Below are positions 8,911 through 18,411 of a stretch of 53,051 nucleotides of DNA, in pieces. Under the pieces are notes generated by a model. It ran no database searches. It saw nothing but the letters and a program-made list of their open reading frames with translations, and was not told the DNA's origin. The translations under genes were made by a program, and so were the position numbers. The stretch comes from Bodo saltans (lineage: Eukaryota; Euglenozoa; Kinetoplastea; Eubodonida; Bodonidae). The stretch is from contig CYKH01002075.1 of the NCBI GenBank assembly GCA_001460835.1, positions 1-53,051 of the forward strand, given 5' to 3'. The stretch's first letter is position 1. Every line of letters starts with the position of its first letter.

Positions 8911-9828
8911 ATGTCCAGTAGCACCACAACAACACCATCGTCGTCCAGCGAGACTCACGGGCGGTACCTATCAGCGTCCCTCAATGGCGGTGTGTTTGAC
9001 TACGTTTGTGGTTGTATTTCTGGCATAGGAAAAGTGGTCGCGGGCTACCCGTTTGACACAGTGAAAAGCCGTGTTCAGACTGGCAGGTTCCCAAATAGCA
9101 TTCGCGCATTCTGGGGGACACTGCGCCACGAAGGTCCGCTTGCATTTTATCAAGGTGTTGCGATGCCCGCCGCCTCGGTGTGCTTTGTGGGAGGTATCAT
9201 GTTTTACGTGAATGGATACATCCGCAGGTGGATACAGCCGGATCCAAACGCCAGGCTAACGTACAATGAAATGCTACGTGCGGGTTGCGGTGCTGGGTTT
9301 GCTGTGGGCGTTGTCCTGACACCGATGGAAGTCGTTAAGGTGAGACTGCAAGTTTCCAACAGAGCTACAGGTGGCCACGCAACTGTTCGTGCGGTTCTAC
9401 GTGATGTTCGATTGAGGGATCTGTTTTCTGGTGCCACCCCAACATTAATTCGGGAGGTTTGCACCTTTGGCCTGTTCTTTCCCGTTAACGAGTATTTGAA
9501 AGTTTCTCTTCGCAAGATCTTCTACGGAAAAGATTCCGAGAAGGAAATTCCAACCGCGTCCAACACTCCGCTGTGGATGCGCGTCGTGTCTGCAGGCAGC
9601 GCCGGAATTGTCGGGTGGTTGCCGTGCTACCCAGTAGACGTGGTGAAGTCGCGTATGCAAGTCGTGCCGCAAGGGACGTACCGCACGTGGATGCACTGTA
9701 TGCGCGAGTTATTTGGAAGGGAGGGATACCGCGGATTGTACAAGGGTCTCATGCCATGCCTTACCCGCGCCTTCCCGGCGTACGCTGCACAGTTCTTGCT
9801 TTTTGAATACGCACACGCAAACTGGTGA
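8911..9828 (+). CDS. mitochondrial carrier family protein
   Basis: The protein has 305 residues, the usual length of the SLC25 family. All three carrier signatures are present: PFDTVKSRVQ (from P47), TPMEVVKVRLQ (from P138) and YPVDVVKSRMQ (from P241), one at the end of the odd-numbered helix of each repeat. The third-repeat segment TRAFPAYAAQFLLFEY resembles the RAFPANAA pattern of carnitine/acylcarnitine and ornithine carriers, and the second-repeat LIREVCTFGLFFPVNEY fits the same branch. The inference is transport of acylcarnitine, a basic amino acid or a related metabolite across the inner mitochondrial membrane; the substrate is not certain. The N-terminal 20 residues are Ser/Thr-rich. 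The gene appears intact. Confidence 0.92.
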   Translation: MSSSTTTTPSSSSETHGRYLSASLNGGVFDYVCGCISGIGKVVAGYPFDTVKSRVQTGRFPNSIRAFWGTLRHEGPLAFYQGVAMPAASVCFVGGIMFYVNGYIRRWIQPDPNARLTYNEMLRAGCGAGFAVGVVLTPMEVVKVRLQVSNRATGGHATVRAVLRDVRLRDLFSGATPTLIREVCTFGLFFPVNEYLKVSLRKIFYGKDSEKEIPTASNTPLWMRVVSAGSAGIVGWLPCYPVDVVKSRMQVVPQGTYRTWMHCMRELFGREGYRGLYKGLMPCLTRAFPAYAAQFLLFEYAHANW

Positions 9829-10072
9829 AAGAGTTCTGAGCTGGTGGTGGGTTCTTTAGAGGAACGTGTTTGCTTTTTTGTGTGCCTTTACTCACACACA
9901 CACACACCCCCAAAAAATCGGTGAATGTCAAGAATTTTTTTCCTCCTTTTGCTCACATCATGGCTGTTGTTGTCATTCCTTCGCGAAACTCCTCACTCAA
10001 AGAGACGCCTCAATAAATACTTAAGACAGACAAACGAAAAAAAACTAACGTGTGATCGTTTAACAAAAAAAA
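9829..10072 (+). other. intergenic spacer with CA repeat and splice acceptor
   Basis: A short CA repeat lies near 9893-9907. A pyrimidine-rich stretch at about 9936-9980 is followed by AG at 10001-10002, the likely acceptor for the kelch gene. No ORF of interest. Confidence 0.45.
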
Positions 10073-12358
10073 ATGGGCTCTGGACGTGACAAGCGAAAAA
10101 AGCATGAGGATCCAGCAAAAGCGGCGAAGAGGGCTGTTCGTCAATCAGCAAAATCTAACCGAGGAAAGAAAGGCGAAGAGGAAGGAGAAGGTGCTGGTGG
10201 TGAGGGAGAGAACCCCTTTGAAGATGGTTTCAACAACGAGGAGTCGATTGAAGTGACGCTTAAGAAGCTTCGCAAGTCGGAAGGGAAGAAGATGAGTACG
10301 ATCGAACGAGAAAACGTCCCTCCGCCGTCTCCCCGTGCCAACGTCGTCTTCGTTGTGCATCCAATGAAGGAACAAGAGTTGGTTGTGTTTGGCGGCGAGC
10401 TCTGGAACGGAGTCTCAACAGTCGCATACAATGATCTATTTCTGTACAATACCGTCAAGCAGCGTTGGACCCAGGTGGAAGCGCCTGTAAATCCAAGCCC
10501 TCGCAGCAGCGCGCAGGGCATCGTGTACAAGCAATTCTTGTTTGTGCACGGTGGCGAGTTTGTCTCACAGACACAGTCTCAGTTCTTACACTTTAAAGAC
10601 GTTTGGAGGTTTGACTTCCGCACGATGCAGTGGGATGAGATGAAGAGCCTCAAGGGCGGCCCCTCCAGCAGATCCGGTCATAGAATGTGCTTATGGAAAC
10701 GCCAAGCGGTGGTGTTTGGTGGGTTCTACGACAATGCTCAAGAGTGCCGATACTTCAACGACTTGTGGATCCTTGCCGACTTAGAAGCCAACGGGCGATG
10801 GAGGCCGGTGACGTTTCCAACACACAACGAGCCGCCGCACCCGCGTTCTGGCCACGCGGCGGGTGTCTATCAAGACACGCTCTTCATTTACGGCGGCTAC
10901 TCATCGCAGAAGTTCAATCGATTTAAGAAAAGTGAGGCAACTGTGCACCACGACTTGTGGTCTACGAACTTGGCCGCAGAGCAGCCCGTGTGGACACGCA
11001 TACGTCTCGGCGGCATTCCTCCCCCTATTCGCGCGGGTGTTGGCGCCACAACGAGAGATAAGCAACTGCTTCTTTTTGGAGGTGTAGTGGACATTGAAGC
11101 GCCAGGAGGAAAGATGGTGAGCACGTTTCACAACGATCTCTTTTCCTTCCACATGGATTCTCAGCGATTCTACCCCCTCACGCTGCAAGCGCCCAAAAAG
11201 AAAAGCACAGAAACACGACGGGACGACGGGGGTGCCGCACCTTCTGCCAAAACGACAACGCTGGAAGCCGAGCTCGCGGCCCTCAACTTGAAAGCAGGGG
11301 CGGCAAAGAAGGACGATGTTAGCTCGAGCGATGAGGACGACGACGACGACGATCTTGACGAAGCCCTCCCACTCCCAGCGGAGGAAAAAGAGCGTTTCAG
11401 CTTTGAAACGACGCGTTTAGGACAAGTGATCCCCCACCGCCGCATGGATGCCGCACTGTGCGCAGTAGGCCACACCGTTTACATGTTTGGTGGGCAACTG
11501 GAGAGCGGTAAGAAAGAGATCACGATCACCGATTTGTTTTCCCTCAACTTAAACACTCGTGAGACTTGGACGACATATTGCGCCCAGAACATGCAAGAAA
11601 GTGTATGGGCTGGTCGTGACGATACGAACAGCGACGCTGCCAACTCGTGGGAGAGTGGTAGTACGGTGCTCAGTGGAGTCATGTTCGGTGATCACGGCGA
11701 TGGGAGCGACGAGGAAGAAGAGGAGGACGACGATAAGGCCCACCACCACCGGGACCCTCATGAAGCTCTCCACGACGACACTCCCGCAGAGCTCGATCAA
11801 CATATTACGCCCAGCGTTGATGAGATCGGTGGCGGTGCCGCAACAGCAGGTGGGCGTCTTATGGGCGGCAAGCGTGGTATGCAGGCCCACAAGGCACAGC
11901 TCGTTGCTCAATTGGGAAGCGGATCTGTCGTCCCAACCCCAACGGCAGGCGAGACGTTGTCTGACTTCTTCCGCCGTACTGAAGATTTCTGGATGAAGAC
12001 CGCTGCAGAATGTCTTTTTGGTCTCGCCACAATAGAAGATGTTGACGGTCTTGGCGCGAAGGACGCGCGACGCTGCAGATCCGAAGCGCTCAGCTACTGC
12101 CGCACGCGTCACGACGAAGCCATCGTTCTCATGGAGCAGCTCCGCATTGTGGAGGAGCGGGAAAAGGAAGAGGCTGAGTTCTTTAAAAAGCTCCGGGCAG
12201 AAAAAGAAAAGGTGTGGGAACAGTCGGAGGCTGACGCTCGCGCAGCTGGTGAGGACGACGACGACGCCCCGACACTGGTTCCGAAGAAAGACGTCGACAC
12301 CGCCCTTCCGAAAGGTGCGCTCAAAAGTGCTCTTAAAAAGCAAGCTGTTGACAACAGC

Positions 12359-12390
<32 letters not shown>

Positions 12391-12418
12391 GTCAAACACT
12401 GATGACGATGATGCGTAA
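10073..12418 (+). CDS. KLHDC4: kelch-repeat protein, KLHDC4/Kel3 orthologue
   Basis: The protein has 781 residues. A Lys-rich N-terminus (MGSGRDKRKKHEDPAKAAKR) leads into PPPSPRANVVFVVHP and kelch blades with the FGGE and FGG signatures: VVFGGELWNG, FVHGGEFVS, RSGHRMCLWKRQAVVFGGF, PRSGHAAGVYQDTLFIYGG and LLFGGVVDIE. An acidic linker (about residues 420-435) splits off a last blade (HTVYMFGGQLESGKKEITITDLF). The order of blades and the RSGHRM..WK segment match human KLHDC4 and yeast Kel3 (recalled). The C-terminus adds an E/K-rich helix and an Asp run encoded by a GAT repeat. The N-terminus and broad conservation suggest a housekeeping role, perhaps nucleolar or ribosome-linked, but the family's function is not settled. 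The gene looks intact. Confidence 0.9.
12359..12391 (+). repeat. GAT trinucleotide repeat (poly-Asp)
   Basis: Ten consecutive GAT codons encode a poly-aspartate run near the C-terminus of the kelch protein. It is a likely site of length variation. Confidence 0.9.
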
Positions 12419-12629
12419 CAACATTCCCTCTTTACTTTTCTTGCAGTATAATCAAAAGTACAACAACAACAACAAAAAAAAAACACAAAAAAACAACAAA
12501 AAAAACAACACAACCTCCAAACTACTCTGCTGCTTCCTCTGACGTCATTTGCCTAGTTGTTAGTCACTCCCTTTTCTTGTTTGTTTGTTATGAGAAGACA
12601 GAAGCACACATTTTTTTTTCCTCTGTTGT
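12419..12629 (+). other. intergenic spacer
   Basis: A CAA/A-rich stretch follows the stop. A pyrimidine tract at about 12566-12589 then precedes AG at 12593-12594, a candidate acceptor for the gene at 12630. Confidence 0.45.
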
Positions 12630-15600
12630 ATGGAAAGTAGCAGCAGTCGACTCATAGGGCTGCAGGGTTTATTAGAGCGTAACTTGCAGCTGCAACAGGC
12701 GTTACAGATCCGCCGAGACAGCCTTTGTGAAACGCTCGGTGGCCTCTGTGACCTTCACTGCGTCCTCCAGCAAGCTTCTCAGTTCTCCTTGGATGAAGAC
12801 ATCAGAACAGACCGTCAAAGTACGAGTCGCAAATCAGCAAGATCAGGCCACGTTGTGCGTGTTGTTGTGCGAAGCAGCAGCAGTCTTCATCATCACCAAG
12901 GTAACACTGGAACTCATGAAAATCCTTCTTCTTCGTCCTCTGCACTTATTGGGCGTTGCTACACGGGCCATCTCGACAACACGCAGCAATTCTCTCTCTT
13001 AGCTCGCACCTCGTTGGTCGCCCTCCACCGTGTGGATGACCATCACGGCCGTGACTTTGGCGGTGAGCCGCATCTGCGCAACGCCGTCGAAGAGCACGCA
13101 CAGCGAGCCGATGCGTTTGCATATGCGTATCTTATTGTCCCACAACAAGCTGATCCATCACAAATAGTCAATGCCGCAACAACGCAAACAACACGACGAG
13201 TCACAATCACGACAATCACGTCTATTGCGGCATCCACCATCGTTGCCATGGGACCACCTCTTGGAGACGATGATCGGAAGCAGCGCTCGACGAATTTAGT
13301 GTTTCCAAGGATCACGCCGATGAGCTGCTATCGCCATCAATGGGACACAGCATTTGACCAAGCACTTTTGCGTCTGCTGATTGCGTATGCCACCGCTGAA
13401 GCAGAAGTTGATGGTGACGAGTCAATGACGACGGTTAGTGAGAGAAGAAAACCTGCGTCTCCGGCTGCTGCTGCTGTTGTGACTACCAAAGCGATGCGGA
13501 GAGTTGCGGACATGTTGACCATGCAGGGGTGGACGCGCATAGCGCAAGAAATGTCTCAACTTCACTTTCGCCACCGAAAATGTCTTTCGATTACGACTCC
13601 TGCACAGAATCTGCATCATCATCATCATCACTCTGAAGAGGACCACAGCGTTTTCCGATTTGACGGAAACACCACTGCTCTACCTGTTTCCGCGAGTTGC
13701 TGTCGCCATCGATGGCACGCCCGCATGAGATCAGTTGTGGAGTCGTTCGAAACATCTCTTCGCAGCGCCGACGAGAGTGCGTCTCTGTTTCTTGAAACGT
13801 TCGCAACTGCACGAGACGGAGGAGGAGCGGATGCTTCAACCGTGGCGTCCTCCAGCTATCGTTGGAGCCCAGAGCTCGATGATAGCTTGCACTCCCATCT
13901 GATCCACAAGTGCGGATATTTGGTGTGTCGACCTGTGTGGGAGTCGCTGGTGTCAGAATTGACATCCGTTGCACACGACCCGACGGCTGCGAGCACGAGT
14001 GCAGTTGCTGCGCATCCACAGCGCCATCGCCGCACATTAGCAAAGCAAGAGCCCCAGGAGGGCGATGCCCCTCACCACTACGAAGGTACGAAGGTGATGG
14101 TGGGAGACCTTAAAGGAAACGGATTGTCAGAGGAGAAACGAATGTTCTTGCAGCACATGCATGTGATCCTACTCCCTCGTCTGAATGCGTTCGAGATCGC
14201 ATCGCATTTCCAGCGCACGATGAATCCTTACCACGTGACAACTTCGACTGAGTCGTCGCGTCGACACTCTGGCATCTTGCGCGCCATGCGTGATCGCGTA
14301 ACAACGCAGCAACGATTCGAAATGTCGAGTGGCGTGGTGTCGCCCTCCCAGCAGCGCATGCTACGTTTGCTTGATGATGCGGCGCTATTGACGCCGCCCT
14401 CATCAGGGTTTTCTATTGATGAAGACACGCGCTTACTTTGGTGTGCGAATGAACTTACCAGGTGCCACGGCATCATCCCCTCGCCGTCCTCCGCTGCTGG
14501 CGACGACAAGGACAACGTTACGGAGGAGAGTGAGTCTCGTGTTGGTACAACGAGCCGCACGATAACTTCGTCTGCAGACTTGACGCTAGCGTTTTACTTT
14601 CGAACTCTCGCAAAAACGTCTCTGCCGTTTGAACCCTCCGAGGAGGACAGCTCATGTATTTCTGCCGGTTCATGGGGCGCATCGCCGTTCTACTACCCGG
14701 GTGTTTCATTTAGGACAGCTGCCCAAATATCACACCGATGGGCTGCGCTGGCGCCTCCTACCACTGCCGTGAGTATCACCGAGGAGAGCGGTGGTGGTGG
14801 TGGAGTCAGGGGCATAGAGGATCAGTTGTCGGAAGGCCACGTCACGCCTCTGTTGCCACTGCACGTTTCAGCCAATTTCACTATTCCAGTTCCTTTGATT
14901 GAGAGAACGTGGTCGGAGACTCGCATAAGGTTTCTGTCCATGTTTGCACTTTGCACTCTGCGCCAAGTGCAGAGCCAAGTGAGGTGGCGGTTTCTGTCCA
15001 TGTTTGCACTTTGCACTCTGCGCCAAGTGCAGAGCCAAGTGAGGTGGCGCGGGGACGTTTCGTTTGTGGAGCGGTACGTGCTGGAAGGCACCGTCCCTCA
15101 CGAGCGTCTGCGCACCATCAGCCGATATCAGTTCACCACGCGACTGCATCAATTCACAAACTCTGTGGCAGTGGAGTCACGGCTAGTTTTTCGAGCACCA
15201 GCGTCAGACGAAGTAAATGGCACTGATGAAGTGGCCACAGTACCGTCAGCACGAAGCGAGCCTGCACCCGACGAAAGCAGCGCCTTTGCACTTGAGGTGG
15301 AAGAGAGGGAGGGTGGAGCTGAGGTCCCGTCCTCCTCCCAAAACATGCATCGACGCCGACCACCGCCTGCAGCCGCCATGTGGACGCCGAGCCTTGACAC
15401 ATTCCTTCTGAGTATCGTGGACCGGGTGCAGGTGCCCTGGCGCTTTGAGATCACCCCAACACGAGGTGAGAAAACAGCGTCACAACAGCAGCGTCACATG
15501 GCGCTCACACTGCAGCCAACGGTTGATGACGGCGAGTGCTGGTGGCGATATGTTGCACGACTGGTTGAAGATGTGGCGGCGCGCTCCTATGCCCCAACCA

Positions 15601-15794
15601 CGCAACGCAGTACGGATCACAACAACAGCAGCAGCGGCAACGGCGAGCCGCACGACGTGTTTACGAGCATGCAATGCTACCTTCGATTTTCGAAACTTAG
15701 ACTACCGCCGACAGCAACGGATGATGAGGAGCTGCAGCAACAGAAGCGGCGGCGGGGTCAATCCCACTCCAGAGTGAGATTGACCAGCAGGTGA
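12630..15794 (+). CDS. large protein with Myb/SANT-like repeats
   Basis: The protein has 1054 residues. Four segments begin with the tryptophan-acidic pattern of Myb helix 1: QWDTAFDQALLRLL (W238), RWSPELDDSLHSHL (W412), a TWSETRIRFLSMF segment (about 760), and MWTPSLDTFLLSI (W918). After the first, helix-2-like GWTRIAQEM and a helix-3-like CCRHRWHARM are visible, as in Myb repeats; the last is followed by a QCYLRFSKL segment. Long Ser/His-rich inserts separate the helices. The inference is a DNA-binding nuclear protein, possibly a transcription factor of the multi-Myb type (SNAP190-like proteins have about four repeats), but orthology is not shown. A perfect 60-bp tandem duplication lies inside the third Myb-like segment. 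No other break is seen. Confidence 0.72.
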   Translation: MESSSSRLIGLQGLLERNLQLQQALQIRRDSLCETLGGLCDLHCVLQQASQFSLDEDIRTDRQSTSRKSARSGHVVRVVVRSSSSLHHHQGNTGTHENPSSSSSALIGRCYTGHLDNTQQFSLLARTSLVALHRVDDHHGRDFGGEPHLRNAVEEHAQRADAFAYAYLIVPQQADPSQIVNAATTQTTRRVTITTITSIAASTIVAMGPPLGDDDRKQRSTNLVFPRITPMSCYRHQWDTAFDQALLRLLIAYATAEAEVDGDESMTTVSERRKPASPAAAAVVTTKAMRRVADMLTMQGWTRIAQEMSQLHFRHRKCLSITTPAQNLHHHHHHSEEDHSVFRFDGNTTALPVSASCCRHRWHARMRSVVESFETSLRSADESASLFLETFATARDGGGADASTVASSSYRWSPELDDSLHSHLIHKCGYLVCRPVWESLVSELTSVAHDPTAASTSAVAAHPQRHRRTLAKQEPQEGDAPHHYEGTKVMVGDLKGNGLSEEKRMFLQHMHVILLPRLNAFEIASHFQRTMNPYHVTTSTESSRRHSGILRAMRDRVTTQQRFEMSSGVVSPSQQRMLRLLDDAALLTPPSSGFSIDEDTRLLWCANELTRCHGIIPSPSSAAGDDKDNVTEESESRVGTTSRTITSSADLTLAFYFRTLAKTSLPFEPSEEDSSCISAGSWGASPFYYPGVSFRTAAQISHRWAALAPPTTAVSITEESGGGGGVRGIEDQLSEGHVTPLLPLHVSANFTIPVPLIERTWSETRIRFLSMFALCTLRQVQSQVRWRFLSMFALCTLRQVQSQVRWRGDVSFVERYVLEGTVPHERLRTISRYQFTTRLHQFTNSVAVESRLVFRAPASDEVNGTDEVATVPSARSEPAPDESSAFALEVEEREGGAEVPSSSQNMHRRRPPPAAAMWTPSLDTFLLSIVDRVQVPWRFEITPTRGEKTASQQQRHMALTLQPTVDDGECWWRYVARLVEDVAARSYAPTTQRSTDHNNSSSGNGEPHDVFTSMQCYLRFSKLRLPPTATDDEELQQQKRRRGQSHSRVRLTSR
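14929..15049 (+). repeat. perfect 60-bp tandem duplication inside a coding region
   Basis: Two identical 60-base units (14929-14988 and 14989-15048) encode the same 20 residues twice, beginning RFLSMFALCTLRQVQ. The reading frame is kept. Zero mismatches point to a very recent event or an assembly duplication. Confidence 0.95.
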
Positions 15795-16038
15795 GAGAAG
15801 TTCTCGCAAGAAAAAATTGTTACATAAGCAAAAAACCCGACAACATGCACCGCGTTGGCCTTCGTTTGTTCCCTTTCGCTTGTGCAGCTGCTCTTTGCTT
15901 TGTTTCTTTGGGGGAAAAATCGCTGTGAGGTGCGTAGGACGGCTTTTAGAGGAAGAAAAGGCACTCACAAAAACATAAACAACAACGATACAATAAACAA
16001 ACAAAAAAAAGAGCGAATCACAACAACAAGTAAGTTTT
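15795..16038 (+). other. intergenic spacer and 5' leader of the MFS gene
   Basis: A pyrimidine tract at about 15886-15909 precedes AG at 15928-15929, the likely trans-splice site. The rest is A-rich leader. Its last 35 bases (16004-16038) belong to the first copy of the 279-bp duplication described below. Confidence 0.5.
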
Positions 16039-16561
16039 ATGGAGGAAATGCCGCAACCACAACAACAACACCAACCAGTCACTCCTCACCACCTTCAAAC
16101 GCCAAGCGATGCACTTGGCAGTATTGAAGGGCGAAGTGGCAGCCCACTGCAACAACAACAAGGCTCCTTAACCTTCCCACAGCAACGCATCGGGGGCTCG
16201 ATCGATCTCTCGAACAGCGGCGGCAGTAACAACAACAACAACAACACCAGCAATCGACGAGTGCAGCAACGTATCAATAATGAAAAAAAGAGCGAATCAC
16301 AACAACAAGTAAGTTTTATGGAGGAAATGCCGCAACCACAACAACAACACCAACCAGTCACTCCTCACCACCTTCAAACGCCAAGCGATGCACTTGGCAG
16401 TATTGAAGGGCGAAGTGGCAGCCCACTGCAACAACAACAAGGCTCCTTAACCTTCCCACAGCAACGCATCGGGGGCTCGATCGATCTCTCGAACAGCGGC
16501 GGCAGTAACAACAACAACAACAACACCAGCAATCGACGAGTGCAGCAACGTATCAATAATG
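16004..16561 (+). repeat. perfect 279-bp tandem duplication spanning leader and start codon
   Basis: Unit 1 (16004-16282) and unit 2 (16283-16561) are identical base for base. Each holds 35 bases of untranslated leader, an ATG and about 81 codons. As 279 is divisible by three, the leader of unit 2 is translated in frame (EKKSESQQQVSF), so the protein gains 93 residues. The second ATG is at 16318. Confidence 0.97.
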
Positions 16562-18213
16562 GAGGAGGAGCTGCTACAAACACCACCACTAGCAACTTAG
16601 GAAATGGAAACGTGGTTGTCGTACCGATGAGTCACGTTGTCAGCTCTGACGACAGCGACGACGGTTCCACGTTGTTTCTCCACTCTCCCAGCGGTCCTAT
16701 GAGTTCTTCATCATCGAAGTATCACCCTAGGCAACAGTTTACGTTATCGGAATTGCTCGGTCTCTTTGCGGTGTCCTTCAGCTACGCGTTCTGCTTTAAC
16801 ACATTGAACACGATTGTCATTCCGAAGGAAATCGAGCGGCTGACGTCGGCACGGCAGAGTATGTGGGTTGGGCTCGTGATGGCGACCGGGGCAGTCAGCC
16901 AATTAGCAACTCCGATTGTAGGTGCTTGGAGCGATCGCGCTGGAGGACAAAGAACCCCGTATTTAGTGTACGGTACATTTATTGCGATATTAGGAATTGT
17001 GTGCTTCTTATTCGCCGAGAGCTTCCACGAAATTAGTTTTCTCATGGTAGCGCATGTGACGACCACCATCGGCCTCTCCGTGCAGTACAGCATGGTGACG
17101 GCACTGTTGAACGACTACGTCCCAGAGGAGCACACAGGCAAGGGCAGCGGCGCGATGGCCATCTTAGCGATCTTTGGAAGTGGAGCTGGATACGTGTTGT
17201 TCGCGTTGAACGCCCCACTCACGTACAGCTACTGTGCCTATATTTTGGCCTCTGTCGTGTGCCTCGGGATCTGCGTGATTCACATTCCAGTCTCGCCACC
17301 ACAGCTATCGGCTCCACCAGCAGCAGCGTCCTCATCACATCAGCCCTCAGCGATGACAAGTGTCACTGGAGGGGCTGCTGTCGCTGTGCTGCCGCCAACG
17401 GTGCTAACTGGGAACCACTCCGACCACGATGCCGCGGGATCAGATGGAGTTCTGTCTCCTACGACTGGAAGATTGAACGAAGACATTGTGCGAAAGCCCT
17501 CGCATCAACAACCACTGCCACAGGTACTCTCAGGCTCGGTCACAACCGCAGTGGCGCAGAGCTGGATCGATAGTCTCCTATCCCCTCTCAGTATGCCGAG
17601 CCCTTCACGATTCCCTGATTTCTTTTTCGCGTGTTGCGGGAGAGCACTTTTCAACAGCGGCCTTGCAGGTCAGGTCTACCTCGTGTACTACCTCAGGGAT
17701 ATCATCGGCGCCTCGAATCCGGTGCAGATCACGAGCATGGTTGCAGTCATGGCGTTGTTCGGAGGTATTGTGGGGGCCCTCCCCTCCGGTGTCATTTCAG
17801 ATAAAGTCGGCAAGAAACCTGTCATCTACGGAAGCATCACCATCTGCGTGATCACGCTGCTATGCTTCATGATTGTACGTGATGTCACGACTCTTCACAT
17901 GGTCGGTTTTATGTACGGTGTCGGTAACGTCGCGTACTTATCGGTGGATTACGCGCTGGGCGTTCAGGCGCTCCCCAAGAGAAAAGGGTTGCCGATTGAC
18001 CCTGCGAAGGACTTGGGCGTGTTCGCGATGAGCGCAACTGTGGGCCAACTGTTTGGACAAGTGATCTACGGTGCGATCCTCGATCAGTACGGCACGATGA
18101 CGGCAACAGGCACACAGTACAATATTTGGGGTTTTGTAGCGATCTACGCGCTAGGAGGGTTTTGCTTTATTCTGAGCGGAATCTCGACGTCGTACATTCG
18201 CAATGTGAGGTGA
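16039..18213 (+). CDS. major facilitator superfamily transporter
   Basis: The protein has 724 residues from the first ATG; a start at 16318 would give 631. The N-terminal part is Gln/Asn-rich, cytosolic and duplicated. Transmembrane helices begin near residue 237 (SELLGLFAVSFSYAFCF). The loop between helices 2 and 3 reads AWSDRAGGQRTPY, the MFS signature. Six helices are followed by a polar loop of about 130 residues, then six more, with a second-half signature GVISDKVGKKPV. The 12-helix layout predicts a secondary transporter in the plasma or an internal membrane. The substrate is unknown; a sugar-cation symporter-like branch is possible. The duplication affects only the disordered N-terminus, so transport function should be unaffected. 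Confidence 0.85.
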   Translation: MEEMPQPQQQHQPVTPHHLQTPSDALGSIEGRSGSPLQQQQGSLTFPQQRIGGSIDLSNSGGSNNNNNNTSNRRVQQRINNEKKSESQQQVSFMEEMPQPQQQHQPVTPHHLQTPSDALGSIEGRSGSPLQQQQGSLTFPQQRIGGSIDLSNSGGSNNNNNNTSNRRVQQRINNGGGAATNTTTSNLGNGNVVVVPMSHVVSSDDSDDGSTLFLHSPSGPMSSSSSKYHPRQQFTLSELLGLFAVSFSYAFCFNTLNTIVIPKEIERLTSARQSMWVGLVMATGAVSQLATPIVGAWSDRAGGQRTPYLVYGTFIAILGIVCFLFAESFHEISFLMVAHVTTTIGLSVQYSMVTALLNDYVPEEHTGKGSGAMAILAIFGSGAGYVLFALNAPLTYSYCAYILASVVCLGICVIHIPVSPPQLSAPPAAASSSHQPSAMTSVTGGAAVAVLPPTVLTGNHSDHDAAGSDGVLSPTTGRLNEDIVRKPSHQQPLPQVLSGSVTTAVAQSWIDSLLSPLSMPSPSRFPDFFFACCGRALFNSGLAGQVYLVYYLRDIIGASNPVQITSMVAVMALFGGIVGALPSGVISDKVGKKPVIYGSITICVITLLCFMIVRDVTTLHMVGFMYGVGNVAYLSVDYALGVQALPKRKGLPIDPAKDLGVFAMSATVGQLFGQVIYGAILDQYGTMTATGTQYNIWGFVAIYALGGFCFILSGISTSYIRNVR

Positions 18214-18411
18214 TGAGACAAGAAGAAAAATAAATGCATGTGGAGAATGGGCGAAACTGTTGTGTTAGAATATTGTTGCTTGGGAAGTCCTTTTGCTTAA
18301 GGTATCGTCATCATTGATTTTCTAAAGAAAAGAATCTTTTTGGAATTGAGTTTGAAACCTCAATTGGCATCCACTCATTTTTTTTATATAAAAAGAGTTG
18401 TAGTGCAGAAC
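18214..18411 (+). other. intergenic spacer
   Basis: A T tract at 18378-18385 is followed by AG at 18394-18395 and further AGs just before ATG 18412. These support 18412 over the upstream in-frame TTG at 18340. Confidence 0.5.

Noticed and set aside
11549-12343. 264-codon frame on the minus strand
   Set aside because: It is antisense to the acidic C-terminal part of the kelch gene, and its composition reflects codon complementarity.
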